Source of the DNA: JAAYCI01 sp964370045
Lineage (GTDB): Bacteria; Bacillota; Clostridia; Oscillospirales; Ruminococcaceae
Assembly: GCA_964370045.1 (NCBI GenBank)
Contig: CAYJGZ010000031.1
Span: 1 to 7,125, forward strand
Direction: 5' to 3'
DNA: 7,125 nucleotides
Made by a program: the position numbers and the translations under genes. Positions within the stretch are counted from its first letter, which is position 1. The number at the start of each line of letters is the position of its first letter. This document shows, one piece after another, positions 1-6,991 of the stretch. Below the pieces are notes generated by a model. It saw only the letters and a list, made by a program, of their open reading frames with translations. It had not been told where the DNA came from and did no database searches.

Positions 1-1
1 T

Positions 2-121
2 GGCACTTCGGGAAGTAGCGGCACAACAGGCGATGGCTCGGGTAGCACCTCGGGCACTGGCGGTACTTCGGGAAGTAGCGGCACGTCAGGCGATGGCTCG
101 GGAAGCACTTCGGGAACGAGT
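2..121 (+). repeat. 60-bp tandem repeat encoding Gly/Ser/Thr linker
   Basis: Two adjacent 60-bp units (2-61 and 62-121) encode nearly the same 20 residues, beginning GTSGSSGT and containing GDGSGSTSG. Differences are few and mostly silent. The array runs up to the window edge, so the true copy number is unknown. Such repeats usually make a flexible, protease-resistant spacer in surface proteins and vary in number between strains. Confidence 0.85.
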
Positions 122-2485
122 AGCACCGCAAGTTTAGCATTAGGTGGAACACAAGACTTTTCGGGTATGTTACTGCCGATAGCGCAGGACGCTTCCGCCA
201 TAATCCCCATGCCGGAACTGGATGGCTTTTTGGGCGGTCCGGTGGCGGAAATCCCCGGCGCACCCTATATCTCAGGGGATGTACCCACCCCGATGATGAG
301 AGTGCCGGAGCCGTCACAGACGAATACATCCACACCCGTAACCACACCGCACGAGCCGGGCATATTTTATGAAAACGGCAACTGGTTCTATTATGATGAA
401 AGCGGTAAGGCGATGGGCGGCTTTGTCCAAACGGATGACGGCAGAACGGTGTTTTTTGACCCCATACAGGGGATGCTGTACGGCGAGCAGACGATAGCGG
501 GCGAGACATACTACCTCGACCCCGAGACGGGCGATGTCACACGTAACGATATGGTGAGCGTGGGCGGAAACAACTATTACTTTGACCTCGGCGGCCATAT
601 GGTGCAGGGCGAGCAGGTGGTGCACAACGGCCACATATTCCTGTTTGGCTTAGACGGCAACCGAGTGGACGGGCTGTACGAGCTACTTGATGGCCGTACG
701 GTGTATTTTGACGGCGGCGTTGGAATGCATCTTGGGGAGTTTAAGGACGGCAATGCACGCTGGTGGTACTACGACATCATGACAGGTGAACAGCACCTTG
801 AGTTCACACAGCTGCCCGACGGGCGGGTTGTTTACTACGATGAAACGCTCGGAATGTTGGTGGGCGAGCAGAGCATTGACGGCGCAGGCTACTATTTTAG
901 CCGAGTAAACGGCGATATGACAACAAGCGAAATGATGGCGAGTGGCAACACCGCCTACTACTACGGCGCAAACGGCAAGCAGGTGCAGGGCGAGCAGGTG
1001 GTTTACAACGGCCACATATTCCTGTTTGGCTTAGACGGCAAGCGAGTGGACGGATTGTACACCCTTTTAGACGGCCGTACGGTGTATTTTGACGGCGGTG
1101 TGGGAATGCACCTTGGGGAGTTTAAGGACTCGCAAGCACGCTGGTGGTACTATGATGTTGTGACAGGTGAGCGTCATCTTGAGTTCACAAAGCTACCAGA
1201 CGGCCGGGACGTTTACTATGATGCAAGCAAGGGCATGATAGTGGGCGAGCAGAGCATTGGCGGCGAAGGCTACTATTTCAGCCGAGTAAATGGCGACATG
1301 GCGACAAACGAAATGGTGGAAAGTGGCAACACCGCCTACTACTACGGCGCAAACGGCGAGCAGGCACGTGGCGAGCAGGTGGTGCATGGCGGCCATATAT
1401 TCTTGTTTGGCTTAGACGGCAAGCGTGTGGATGGGCTTACCACCCTTTTGGACGGCCGTACGGTGTATTTTGACGGCGGTGTGGGAATGCACCTCGGGGA
1501 GTTCACCGACAGCTCTGGCAAGCGCTGGTACTATGACATCCTAACAGGCGCACGCCATCTCGGGTTCACCACACTGCCCGATGGCCGCAATGTTTACTAC
1601 GATAGTACGCAGGGTATGCTGTTTGGCGAGCATACTATTGATGGCAAGGTATATCATTTTGACGAAAAAACAGGCAATGTAACGCCCGTAGAACCTGAAG
1701 AGCCGAGCGGAAATCAGATTATCACGGTGTACGATATATCGAGCGGCAAGCTCGTCACCGACACGGTGCACAACATTCTCTCGCGCATTGTGGCATCGGA
1801 GGTGGGTGGCTCGGGCAGTGCGGAGATGTACAAAGCGCAGAGCATCGCCTCCTACTCGTGGCTTATGTACAACTACCAAAATTATCCCTCGCTTACCCCA
1901 CGTGTGTTTTTGGGCACAGCCACCTCCGCTATCGAGCAGGCGGTGAGTGATGTGTCGGGGCAGTATTTAAGCTACCACGGAAGCGTGGCGCTGGCGATGT
2001 ACGGCGCATCCACCTCTGGAATTACAAACAATGCGGTGGTATATTTTGGCAATAACAGCCTGCCATATCTGCAAACAGTGCCGGACCCATACGGCGTGAC
2101 CCATGCGGGGCAAATAAGCACATGGAACACCACCCAAATGGCGGATGCAATCCAAAAAATGACGGGATACCGCCCTGTGGGAACGGATTATGCCTCGTGG
2201 GTGCAGCTGCAGGGTGTGGGAGGATACATCACAGGGGCAACCGTGAATGGATACACGACCACCGCATCAACATTCTATGACAACCTATGGGGGCTGTACT
2301 CGCCGTATGTGCAATCCTTCACCTACAACGGCAACGGCACGTGGACAGCTGTAACCAGCGGCAACGGCCACGGCATAGGCATGAGCCACACGGGGGCTAT
2401 TTACTACGCAAAGTCGGGCTGGAGCCACAGCCAAATTTTGGCGCACTACTACCCGAGCACGACTATATCCACAGGCAACATTTAG
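2..2485 (+). CDS. Cell-wall-binding-repeat protein with C-terminal SpoIID/LytB domain (5' partial)
   Basis: The frame is open from position 2 with no stop, so the N-terminus and any signal peptide lie outside the window. The ATG at 167 is internal. The visible 827 residues fall into four parts. Residues 1-45 are a Gly/Ser/Thr linker and 46-118 a Pro/Ala-rich spacer. Residues 119-561 hold about 21 aromatic repeats of about 21 residues (NGNWFYYD, DGRTVYFD, ARWWYYD) of the cell-wall/choline/glucan-binding type. Residues 573-825 form a SpoIID/LytB domain. That domain shows ASEVGG with the expected catalytic Glu at residue 600, YKAQSIASYSW from 610, SLPYLQTVPDP, and GHGIGMSHTGA with His790, followed by HYYP near the end. 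SpoIID is a lytic transglycosylase acting on stem-peptide-free glycan strands. I infer a secreted, wall-attached peptidoglycan remodeller, not sporulation SpoIID itself, which is much shorter and membrane anchored. No cysteine is visible. The repeats mostly lack the GW pair of classical choline-binding modules, so their ligand is uncertain. It ends in TAG. Confidence 0.9.
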   Translation, partial: GTSGSSGTTGDGSGSTSGTGGTSGSSGTSGDGSGSTSGTSSTASLALGGTQDFSGMLLPIAQDASAIIPMPELDGFLGGPVAEIPGAPYISGDVPTPMMRVPEPSQTNTSTPVTTPHEPGIFYENGNWFYYDESGKAMGGFVQTDDGRTVFFDPIQGMLYGEQTIAGETYYLDPETGDVTRNDMVSVGGNNYYFDLGGHMVQGEQVVHNGHIFLFGLDGNRVDGLYELLDGRTVYFDGGVGMHLGEFKDGNARWWYYDIMTGEQHLEFTQLPDGRVVYYDETLGMLVGEQSIDGAGYYFSRVNGDMTTSEMMASGNTAYYYGANGKQVQGEQVVYNGHIFLFGLDGKRVDGLYTLLDGRTVYFDGGVGMHLGEFKDSQARWWYYDVVTGERHLEFTKLPDGRDVYYDASKGMIVGEQSIGGEGYYFSRVNGDMATNEMVESGNTAYYYGANGEQARGEQVVHGGHIFLFGLDGKRVDGLTTLLDGRTVYFDGGVGMHLGEFTDSSGKRWYYDILTGARHLGFTTLPDGRNVYYDSTQGMLFGEHTIDGKVYHFDEKTGNVTPVEPEEPSGNQIITVYDISSGKLVTDTVHNILSRIVASEVGGSGSAEMYKAQSIASYSWLMYNYQNYPSLTPRVFLGTATSAIEQAVSDVSGQYLSYHGSVALAMYGASTSGITNNAVVYFGNNSLPYLQTVPDPYGVTHAGQISTWNTTQMADAIQKMTGYRPVGTDYASWVQLQGVGGYITGATVNGYTTTASTFYDNLWGLYSPYVQSFTYNGNGTWTAVTSGNGHGIGMSHTGAIYYAKSGWSHSQILAHYYPSTTISTGNI
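356..1684 (+). repeat. 381-bp higher-order repeat array within the wall-binding region
   Basis: The wall-binding repeats are organised as a super-repeat of 127 codons. Full units lie at 608-988 and 989-1369. A 3' partial unit lies at 1370-1684 and a 5' partial unit, more diverged, at 356-607, all in the same 381-bp register. Each full unit holds six submotifs of 20-22 residues, starting GEQVV.NGHIFLFGLDG. I count about 23 amino-acid differences in 127 between the two full units. Long DNA stretches, for example around GRTVYFDGGVGMHLGEF, are almost unchanged across three units. This indicates duplication by unequal crossover or ongoing gene conversion. Confidence 0.9.
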
Positions 2486-2627
2486 CTTTTGAAAAGTGAT
2501 GGTAGGGTGCATTTTGGCAAGTGTTACTTAATATTAGTGCGGATGCAAACATCGTGGCGCACGCATGGTCATTCCTGTTAAAGTGCTGTACATCGTGATA
2601 TTTGAAGTAAACATAGCAAAAAGTTAT
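2486..2627 (+). other. 3' untranslated stretch of the wall-protein gene
   Basis: No plausible gene is present between the TAG stop and the terminator hairpin. The only structure I see is an imperfect stem at 2537-2562: GTGCG pairs with CGCAC, and inside it GATG pairs with CATC around a CAAA loop, with GTGG bulged on the 3' side. It has no following T-run, so it is not itself a terminator. A reverse-strand frame across this stretch and the terminator has no ribosome site and no recognisable protein features. Confidence 0.5.
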
Positions 2628-2696
2628 TCCAAGGCAAAGCCTCTGTAAAGCTAAAGCACTTAACAGTGAGGCAGAGGGTTTGTCTTGGATTTTTTT
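2628..2696 (+). terminator. Rho-independent terminator after the wall-protein gene
   Basis: Arms 2628-2645 and 2672-2689 pair over 18 positions with one G-U wobble (2634/2683) and one G-G mismatch (2639/2678). A run of seven T follows (2690-2696). The 26-nt loop contains a second small hairpin, CACT-TAAC-AGTG (2657-2668). It should separate the wall-protein transcript from the aminotransferase transcript. Confidence 0.9.
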
Positions 2697-2718
2697 GTGC
2701 ATATAAATACATAGTTCA

Positions 2719-2763
2719 TGTGTAAAATGTGAAAATATCCACAATATGTAGTGATGTGGAAAA
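2719..2763. promoter_or_regulatory. Cluster of DnaA-box-like 9-mers upstream of the aminotransferase promoter
   Basis: Three 9-mers each differ by one base from the DnaA box TTATNCACA: TTTTACACA on the minus strand (2719-2727), ATATCCACA on the plus strand (2735-2743) and TTTTCCACA on the minus strand (2755-2763). The last two form an inverted pair, TCCACA/TGTGGA. The surroundings are AT-rich and end 7 bp before the -35 hexamer. DnaA binding is an inference; another regulator could use the inverted pair, or it may be chance in AT-rich DNA. Confidence 0.25.
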
Positions 2764-2770
2764 TAAAATC

Positions 2771-2799
2771 TTGTTTTATGCACACGGCTGTATTATAAT
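2771..2799 (+). promoter_or_regulatory. Sigma-A type promoter for the aminotransferase gene
   Basis: TTGTTT (2771-2776) and a perfect TATAAT (2794-2799) are separated by 17 bp, with an AT-rich stretch upstream. Transcription would start near 2805-2807, leaving a leader of about 112 nt. The position just after a strong terminator and before the aminotransferase supports it. Confidence 0.75.
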
Positions 2800-2805
2800 G
2801 TTTTA

Positions 2806-2903
2806 GTGCTGTATCATAAGTGAAAGGTATGGACGTGTGCGTAGCACAGGGTCTTTGCTAAAGTACACTACCTTGAGCGGATGATGCGGCAGGATTGTTC
2901 AAT
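2806..2903 (+). other. Aminotransferase mRNA leader with possible three-way junction
   Basis: AAGGTA (2824-2829) is complementary to TACCTT (2869-2874). The enclosed segment holds two further short hairpins: TGTGC-GTA-GCACA (2836-2848) and CTTT-GCT-AAAG (2853-2863). Together they could form a compact three-way junction ending about 30 nt before the ribosome site. I recognise no known riboswitch class, and the stems are short, so chance folding is possible. Confidence 0.3.
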
Positions 2904-2910
2904 AGGGGGA
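2904..2910 (+). promoter_or_regulatory. Ribosome binding site of the aminotransferase
   Basis: AGGGGGA lies 7 nt before the ATG at 2918. It is a strong purine-rich site at normal spacing and supports this start over any internal ATG. Confidence 0.85.
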
Positions 2911-2917
2911 AAAGAAT

Positions 2918-4186
2918 ATGGCTGATTACTTAGGCATGGATGCCTCGGCTTTGAAAGCGGAGCAGATGCGCCTACAAAAGTCCTATGACGATTTCAAGGC
3001 AAAGGGGCTAAAGCTGGACATGTCTCGGGGGAAGCCTGGGCCGGAGCAGCTTGAGCTGTCCATGGATTTGCTGGACATAAAGGATTATAAAGACGAGAGC
3101 GGCCTTGACACACGCAACTACGGCGGCCTTGAAGGCACGCCCGAGGCGAGGGAGTTTTTTGCACAGCTGCTGGGCGCACAGCCACAGCAGACTGTTGTGG
3201 GCGGCTCTTCCAGCCTAAGCCTTATGTACAGCGTGATTGATATGGGCTGGCGCAGGGGTATTTTGGGCGCAAAGCCTTGGAAGGACTGCGAAAAGATAAA
3301 GTTCCTCTGCCCAAGCCCCGGGTATGACCGCCACTTCAGAATAACGGAGGACTTCGGCTTTGAGCTTATCATAGTGCCCATGACAGCCGATGGCCCCGAC
3401 ATGGATGTTGTGGAAAAGCTGGTGCAGGACGAGGCGGTAAAGGGCATGTGGTGTGTGCCTGTTTACTCAAACCCAGACGGGTATGTCTACTCGGATGAGG
3501 TTGTGCGACGCATGGCGAGCATGAAGACGGCGGCGGATGATTTCCTCATAATGTGGGACAATGCCTACATGGTACACCACCTTACGGACACACAGCACAC
3601 CTGCGCAAATATCCTTAGCGAATGTTCTGCCGCAGGCAACGAGAACAGGGCCGTGATGTTCTGCTCCACCAGCAAGGTGACGTTTGCGGGCGCAGGTGTT
3701 TCGGCTGTGGCGGCAAGCGAAGCAAACATAGATGCGCTTAAAAAGCATCTGTTCCCCATGCTGATAAGCTACGATAAAATGAACCAGCTGCGCCATGTGC
3801 GCTACCTGAAAAGTGTTGGCATGGCACAGCACATGAAAAAACATGCAGAGGTTTTAGCGCCCAAGTTTAAGCAGGTGGAGGACACCCTTTGCGCAGAGCT
3901 TGGCGAGTGCGGAAATATCGCACGCTGGACACAGCCGAAGGGCGGCTACTTCACAAGCCTTTACGTGATGGACGGCTGTGCAAAGCGTGTGGTACAGCTG
4001 TGCAAAGAGGCAGGTGTGGTGCTCACGGGTGCGGGTGCGGCGTTCCCCTATGGCAAAGACCCAAACGACAACCACATTCGTATTGCGCCCAGCTATCCAT
4101 CGCCCGCAGAGCTTGAAAAAGCGGCGCAGGTTTTGTGCATTGCGGTGCGCATGGCAAGCATAGAGAGCCTTTTGGCCGCAAAGTAA
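2918..4186 (+). CDS. PLP-dependent aminotransferase, MocR-like / aspartate aminotransferase family
   Basis: This is a fold-type I PLP enzyme of 422 residues, the usual length for this family (Pfam Aminotran_MocR type, which includes the Corynebacterium-type aspartate aminotransferases). Visible motifs: MSRGKP (35-40); YGGLEGTPEAR near 68; GGSSSLSLMY (95-104) in the phosphate-binding region; YSNPDGY with Asn185; WDNAY with Asp214, expected to hold the pyridine nitrogen, and Tyr217; STSK with Lys253, the expected Schiff-base lysine; KGGYF (341-345); and HIRIAPS with Arg388, expected to bind the substrate carboxylate. No residue expected for catalysis is missing. Despite the MocR-like family name there is no N-terminal GntR DNA-binding domain, so this is a cytosolic enzyme, not a regulator. 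The likely reaction is amino-group exchange between aspartate (or a related acidic or aromatic amino acid) and 2-oxoglutarate; the exact substrate is inferred from family only. It has its own promoter, and secDF follows 143 bp downstream. Confidence 0.9.
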   Translation: MADYLGMDASALKAEQMRLQKSYDDFKAKGLKLDMSRGKPGPEQLELSMDLLDIKDYKDESGLDTRNYGGLEGTPEAREFFAQLLGAQPQQTVVGGSSSLSLMYSVIDMGWRRGILGAKPWKDCEKIKFLCPSPGYDRHFRITEDFGFELIIVPMTADGPDMDVVEKLVQDEAVKGMWCVPVYSNPDGYVYSDEVVRRMASMKTAADDFLIMWDNAYMVHHLTDTQHTCANILSECSAAGNENRAVMFCSTSKVTFAGAGVSAVAASEANIDALKKHLFPMLISYDKMNQLRHVRYLKSVGMAQHMKKHAEVLAPKFKQVEDTLCAELGECGNIARWTQPKGGYFTSLYVMDGCAKRVVQLCKEAGVVLTGAGAAFPYGKDPNDNHIRIAPSYPSPAELEKAAQVLCIAVRMASIESLLAAK

Positions 4187-4197
4187 TAGTATTACAG

Positions 4198-4203
4198 TAT
4201 AAT
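4198..4203 (+). promoter_or_regulatory. Possible weak -10 element ahead of secDF
   Basis: A perfect TATAAT lies 11 bp after the aminotransferase stop, but no good -35 hexamer sits at 16-18 bp; TTGGCC is 20 bp away. Several small palindromes follow (GGCTTAAAGCC at 4208-4218, CACAAATGTTTGTG at 4224-4237, CGCTTACAAGCG at 4251-4262). None is followed by a T-run, so transcription from the aminotransferase promoter probably reads through into secDF. Confidence 0.3.
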
Positions 4204-4319
4204 TTGCGGCTTAAAGCCTATTGCACAAATGTTTGTGTGAAATTGCACGGCGCTTACAAGCGGAAAAATGGCTTTTAAGCGGTACTGTGACAGGCTTTAC
4301 CCCGTTAAAATGTTTTTTT

Positions 4320-4324
4320 GGAGG
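4320..4324 (+). promoter_or_regulatory. Ribosome binding site of secDF
   Basis: GGAGG ends 5 nt before the ATG at 4330 and fixes the start. The ATG is also the first two bases of an overlapping TGA that closes a 21-codon frame beginning at 4268. Confidence 0.85.
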
Positions 4325-4329
4325 ACTGA

Positions 4330-6891
4330 ATGAAAAGAAGAGGTAAGATTTGGTTTTTTGTTGTGGCCATAATGATATTGTTTTTGGCGTACTCCACGAC
4401 ATTCGGCATATCCAATCGCTACGGCGATATTGAGACACCCATAGTTAAAAGCGCCTCCGAAATAAGCTTTGGTATAGACATACGAGGCGGCGTGGATGTT
4501 ACGTTTGTGCCCTCTGTGGAGGATGTCACCGCAACGCAAGAGCAGCTGGATGCGGCGCAGGCTGTTGTGGAACAGCGCCTTTTGGGAATGAACGTTACCG
4601 ACTTTGAATTGTATCAGGACGTGGGCAAGGGCAGCCTTATTTTGCGCTTCCCATGGAGTGAAAACGAGACGGAGTTTGACCCACAGGCCGCCATTGAGGA
4701 GCTTGGAACGGCGGCGGTGCTCACCTTCCGTGAGGGCGCAGAGCCGGACCTTGAGCAGGATGACAACATCATTCTTGAGGGTAATGATGTCACTTCCGCA
4801 AATGCGATGTACGGCCCTGTGGATGCAAGCGGCGTGTCCCAAAACTATGTGGAGCTGAACCTCAGCGAGGAGGGACAGCAGAAGTTTGCAGAGGCTACGG
4901 CGCGCCTTGTGAGCGAGTCTCAGGCCTCTGATACGGGCGAAGAGGCTGTTATCTCCATATGGCTGGATGGCCAGCTGATTTCCAGCCCAAGCGTCAACGA
5001 GGCCATTGACAGCCAAACGGCGACCATTACCTCCGAAAACTTTGACTCTGTGTACGCAAAACAGCTTGCGGATACCATCAATGCAGGCTCGTTGCCCTTT
5101 GCGCTGACGGCGGAGAGCTACTCCACCATAAGCCCCGCTCTTGGTAGCCAGGCGCTTAGAGCGATGGTGATAGCAGGCATTTTGGCGTTTATCTTTATAG
5201 CGTTCTTCATGGTGTTCAACTACCGTCTTTTGGGCGTTGTGTCGATATTCTCACTGCTTGGGCAGGTGATGGGCACCATAGCGCTCATATCCGGCTACTT
5301 TGTGGTGTTCCCAAGCTTTACGCTGACGCTACCGGGTATAGCGGGTATAATCCTTGCGATAGGCATGGGCGTGGACGCAAACGTCATCACCGCCGAGCGC
5401 ATTCGTGAGGAGATACGCAGCGGCAAAAAGCTTGACCCTGCGCTAAAAGCAGGCTTTAAGCGTGGCCTTTCGCCCATCATCGACGGCAACGTCACGGTTA
5501 TTATTGTGGCGGCAATACTTATGGGTGCGTTTGGTCCTACGGATTCCTTCTTCGGAATGCTGTTCCGTCCGTTGTTCTTTGCGTTCGGCCCTGCAACGGC
5601 GGGCACTATCTACTCCTTCGGATACACACTTTTGGTGGGCGTACTGCTGAACTTTGTGTTTGGCGTGCTCGCAAACCGTGCGATGATTACCTCGCTGTCC
5701 AAGTTTAAGCGTCTTCGCTCGCCTGTTTTGTACGGCGGAGTGCCCAAAGGAAAGACAGCTCCTCCGGTAGGAAGCCTAAACATCGTGGGCAAGCGTAAGC
5801 ATTGGTTCTACTTCTCGGGCGTGATACTTGCGTTTATCGTAGTGTTCAGCGTGGTGTTCGGCGTTAAGATGGACGTGCAGTTCAGCGGCGGCGCTATTGT
5901 CACCTACGCACACCAGAGCAGTGTGGACGCACAGGTGGTGCAGGAGCTTGCAACGGATGTGCTGGGCGAGGGCATTCAGGTACAGGAGGGCGAGAACATC
6001 GCCACCGGAAGCAAGACCATAACGCTCACCACCTCGGGCGGCGAGACAATAGAGGCGGAAAAGCTGGAAACGCTTACCGAGCAGCTGAACGAGCGCTACC
6101 CAATAGCCTACTTCCAGCAGCTATCCGCAAATAATGTTGACCCATCCATCGGGCAGACATTCCTTGTTAAGTGTATTGTTGCGGTGTTGGCGGCATCCCT
6201 GCTTATTCTTGCGTACGTCGCCATACGCTTTAGGCGTATAGGTGGCTGGCGAGGCGGCATCACCGCAGTGGTGGCGCTGGTGCACGACCTTATCATCGTG
6301 TACGGAGTGTTTGTGGTGTTCGGCATTCCGCTCAACGGCAACTTTATTGCGGCACTGCTCGTGATTTTGGGCTACTCCATAAACGATACGGTGGTTGTGT
6401 ACGACCGTGTGCGTGAAAACCGCACGTTGTACGGCAAAAACAAGCCCTTTGGCGAGCTTGTGAACCTCAGCATAAACCAAAGCATGAGGCGTTCGCTGAA
6501 TACCACCTTTACAACGCTTGTTGCGCTGGGATGCGTGTGCATCTTCTCGCTTGTGTTCGGGCTGGACAGCCTGCTCACCTTCGCATTCCCGCTCATGATA
6601 GGCATGATTTCGGGCGTGTACAGCACTATGTTCATCGCAGGGCCTTTGTGGGTATCGTGGAACAACCGCCTTGAAAAGAAGAACAGCGAGGGCAAAACAG
6701 CAGACGAAAAACAGAACAAGACAGAAAAAGCTCTGCCAGAGGCAAAAAGTGAAGCCGCTGAAGAGGATGCAAAAGAGGCTGAGCAGGAGCTATCCGAGGT
6801 GGAGGACGCCTCCGAAAGCGACGAGGAGGCCGCAGAGACAGACGAAAAGCCCGATGCAGAGGATGCTGAGGAGAGCAAAGACGAGAAATAA
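4330..6891 (+). CDS. secDF: Protein translocase subunit SecDF (fused SecD-SecF)
   Basis: SecDF is an RND-type membrane protein that works with SecYEG and uses the ion gradient to help pull exported proteins across the membrane. The 853 residues contain both halves. The SecD half (about 1-460) has TM1 at 7-25, the large extracytoplasmic P1 domain (28-273) opening with FGIDIRGG, and TM2-6 (about 276-447). Its signature is GIAGIILAIGMGVDANVITAERIREE, with Asp349 matching the conserved ion-coupling aspartate. The SecF half (about 485-780) has TM7 at 492-511, then VQFSGG, the P4 domain (512-609) and TM8-12 (about 611-776). It carries GYSINDTVVVYDRVREN with Asp686, and the LSINQSMRRS segment with Arg721 at the conserved arginine position. 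All key residues are present, so it should be active. After TM12 comes a 73-residue cytoplasmic tail with about 30 Asp/Glu and 11 Lys. This tail accounts for much of the extra length over Bacillus SecDF (about 740 residues). Confidence 0.97.
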   Translation: MKRRGKIWFFVVAIMILFLAYSTTFGISNRYGDIETPIVKSASEISFGIDIRGGVDVTFVPSVEDVTATQEQLDAAQAVVEQRLLGMNVTDFELYQDVGKGSLILRFPWSENETEFDPQAAIEELGTAAVLTFREGAEPDLEQDDNIILEGNDVTSANAMYGPVDASGVSQNYVELNLSEEGQQKFAEATARLVSESQASDTGEEAVISIWLDGQLISSPSVNEAIDSQTATITSENFDSVYAKQLADTINAGSLPFALTAESYSTISPALGSQALRAMVIAGILAFIFIAFFMVFNYRLLGVVSIFSLLGQVMGTIALISGYFVVFPSFTLTLPGIAGIILAIGMGVDANVITAERIREEIRSGKKLDPALKAGFKRGLSPIIDGNVTVIIVAAILMGAFGPTDSFFGMLFRPLFFAFGPATAGTIYSFGYTLLVGVLLNFVFGVLANRAMITSLSKFKRLRSPVLYGGVPKGKTAPPVGSLNIVGKRKHWFYFSGVILAFIVVFSVVFGVKMDVQFSGGAIVTYAHQSSVDAQVVQELATDVLGEGIQVQEGENIATGSKTITLTTSGGETIEAEKLETLTEQLNERYPIAYFQQLSANNVDPSIGQTFLVKCIVAVLAASLLILAYVAIRFRRIGGWRGGITAVVALVHDLIIVYGVFVVFGIPLNGNFIAALLVILGYSINDTVVVYDRVRENRTLYGKNKPFGELVNLSINQSMRRSLNTTFTTLVALGCVCIFSLVFGLDSLLTFAFPLMIGMISGVYSTMFIAGPLWVSWNNRLEKKNSEGKTADEKQNKTEKALPEAKSEAAEEDAKEAEQELSEVEDASESDEEAAETDEKPDAEDAEESKDEK

Positions 6892-6916
6892 GCCTTTGCA
6901 ATAATGTTAGTCTTAT

Positions 6917-6964
6917 AAACAGGGTGTGCACCTTTTGTGAAAGAGGATGCGCATCCTGTTTTTT
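6917..6964 (+). terminator. Rho-independent terminator of secDF
   Basis: AACAGGGTGTGCA (6918-6930) pairs over 13 positions, including two G-U wobbles, with TGCGCATCCTGTT (6948-6960). The stem is followed at once by T (6959-6964, six in a row including the stem end). The 3' arm alone also contains the palindrome AGGATGCGCATCCT. It begins 26 bp after the secDF stop. Confidence 0.88.
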
Positions 6965-6991
6965 GCTTGCAAATACGCTACGATACAGCCA

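Noticed and set aside
356..1684. CRISPR array
   Set aside because: The repeats are in-frame coding units with no unique spacers.
167..2485. Gene start at the ATG at 167
   Set aside because: The same frame is open to position 2 and encodes the repeat linker without a stop; no ribosome site precedes 167. The gene is truncated by the window edge.
2463..2783. Reverse-strand frame of 106 codons across the intergenic region
   Set aside because: No ribosome site, no recognisable features, and it runs through the strong terminator and overlaps the end of the wall-protein gene.
2829..2861. Ten-codon frame MDVCVAQGLC as a cysteine leader peptide
   Set aside because: The only purine-rich stretch is 1 nt from the ATG, too close for initiation, and two cysteines in ten residues is not a convincing attenuation signal.
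2869..2896. Resemblance of ACCTTGAGCGGATGATGCGGC to the 3' core of the TPP riboswitch
   Set aside because: The CTGAGA half is absent and the expected UGG/CCA helix cannot form (GCGG faces GCGG). The gene is not a thiamine gene.
4297..5016. Reverse-strand frame of 239 codons opposite secDF
   Set aside because: Fully antisense to a well-supported gene; the composition is what the opposite strand of secDF would give, with no family resemblance.
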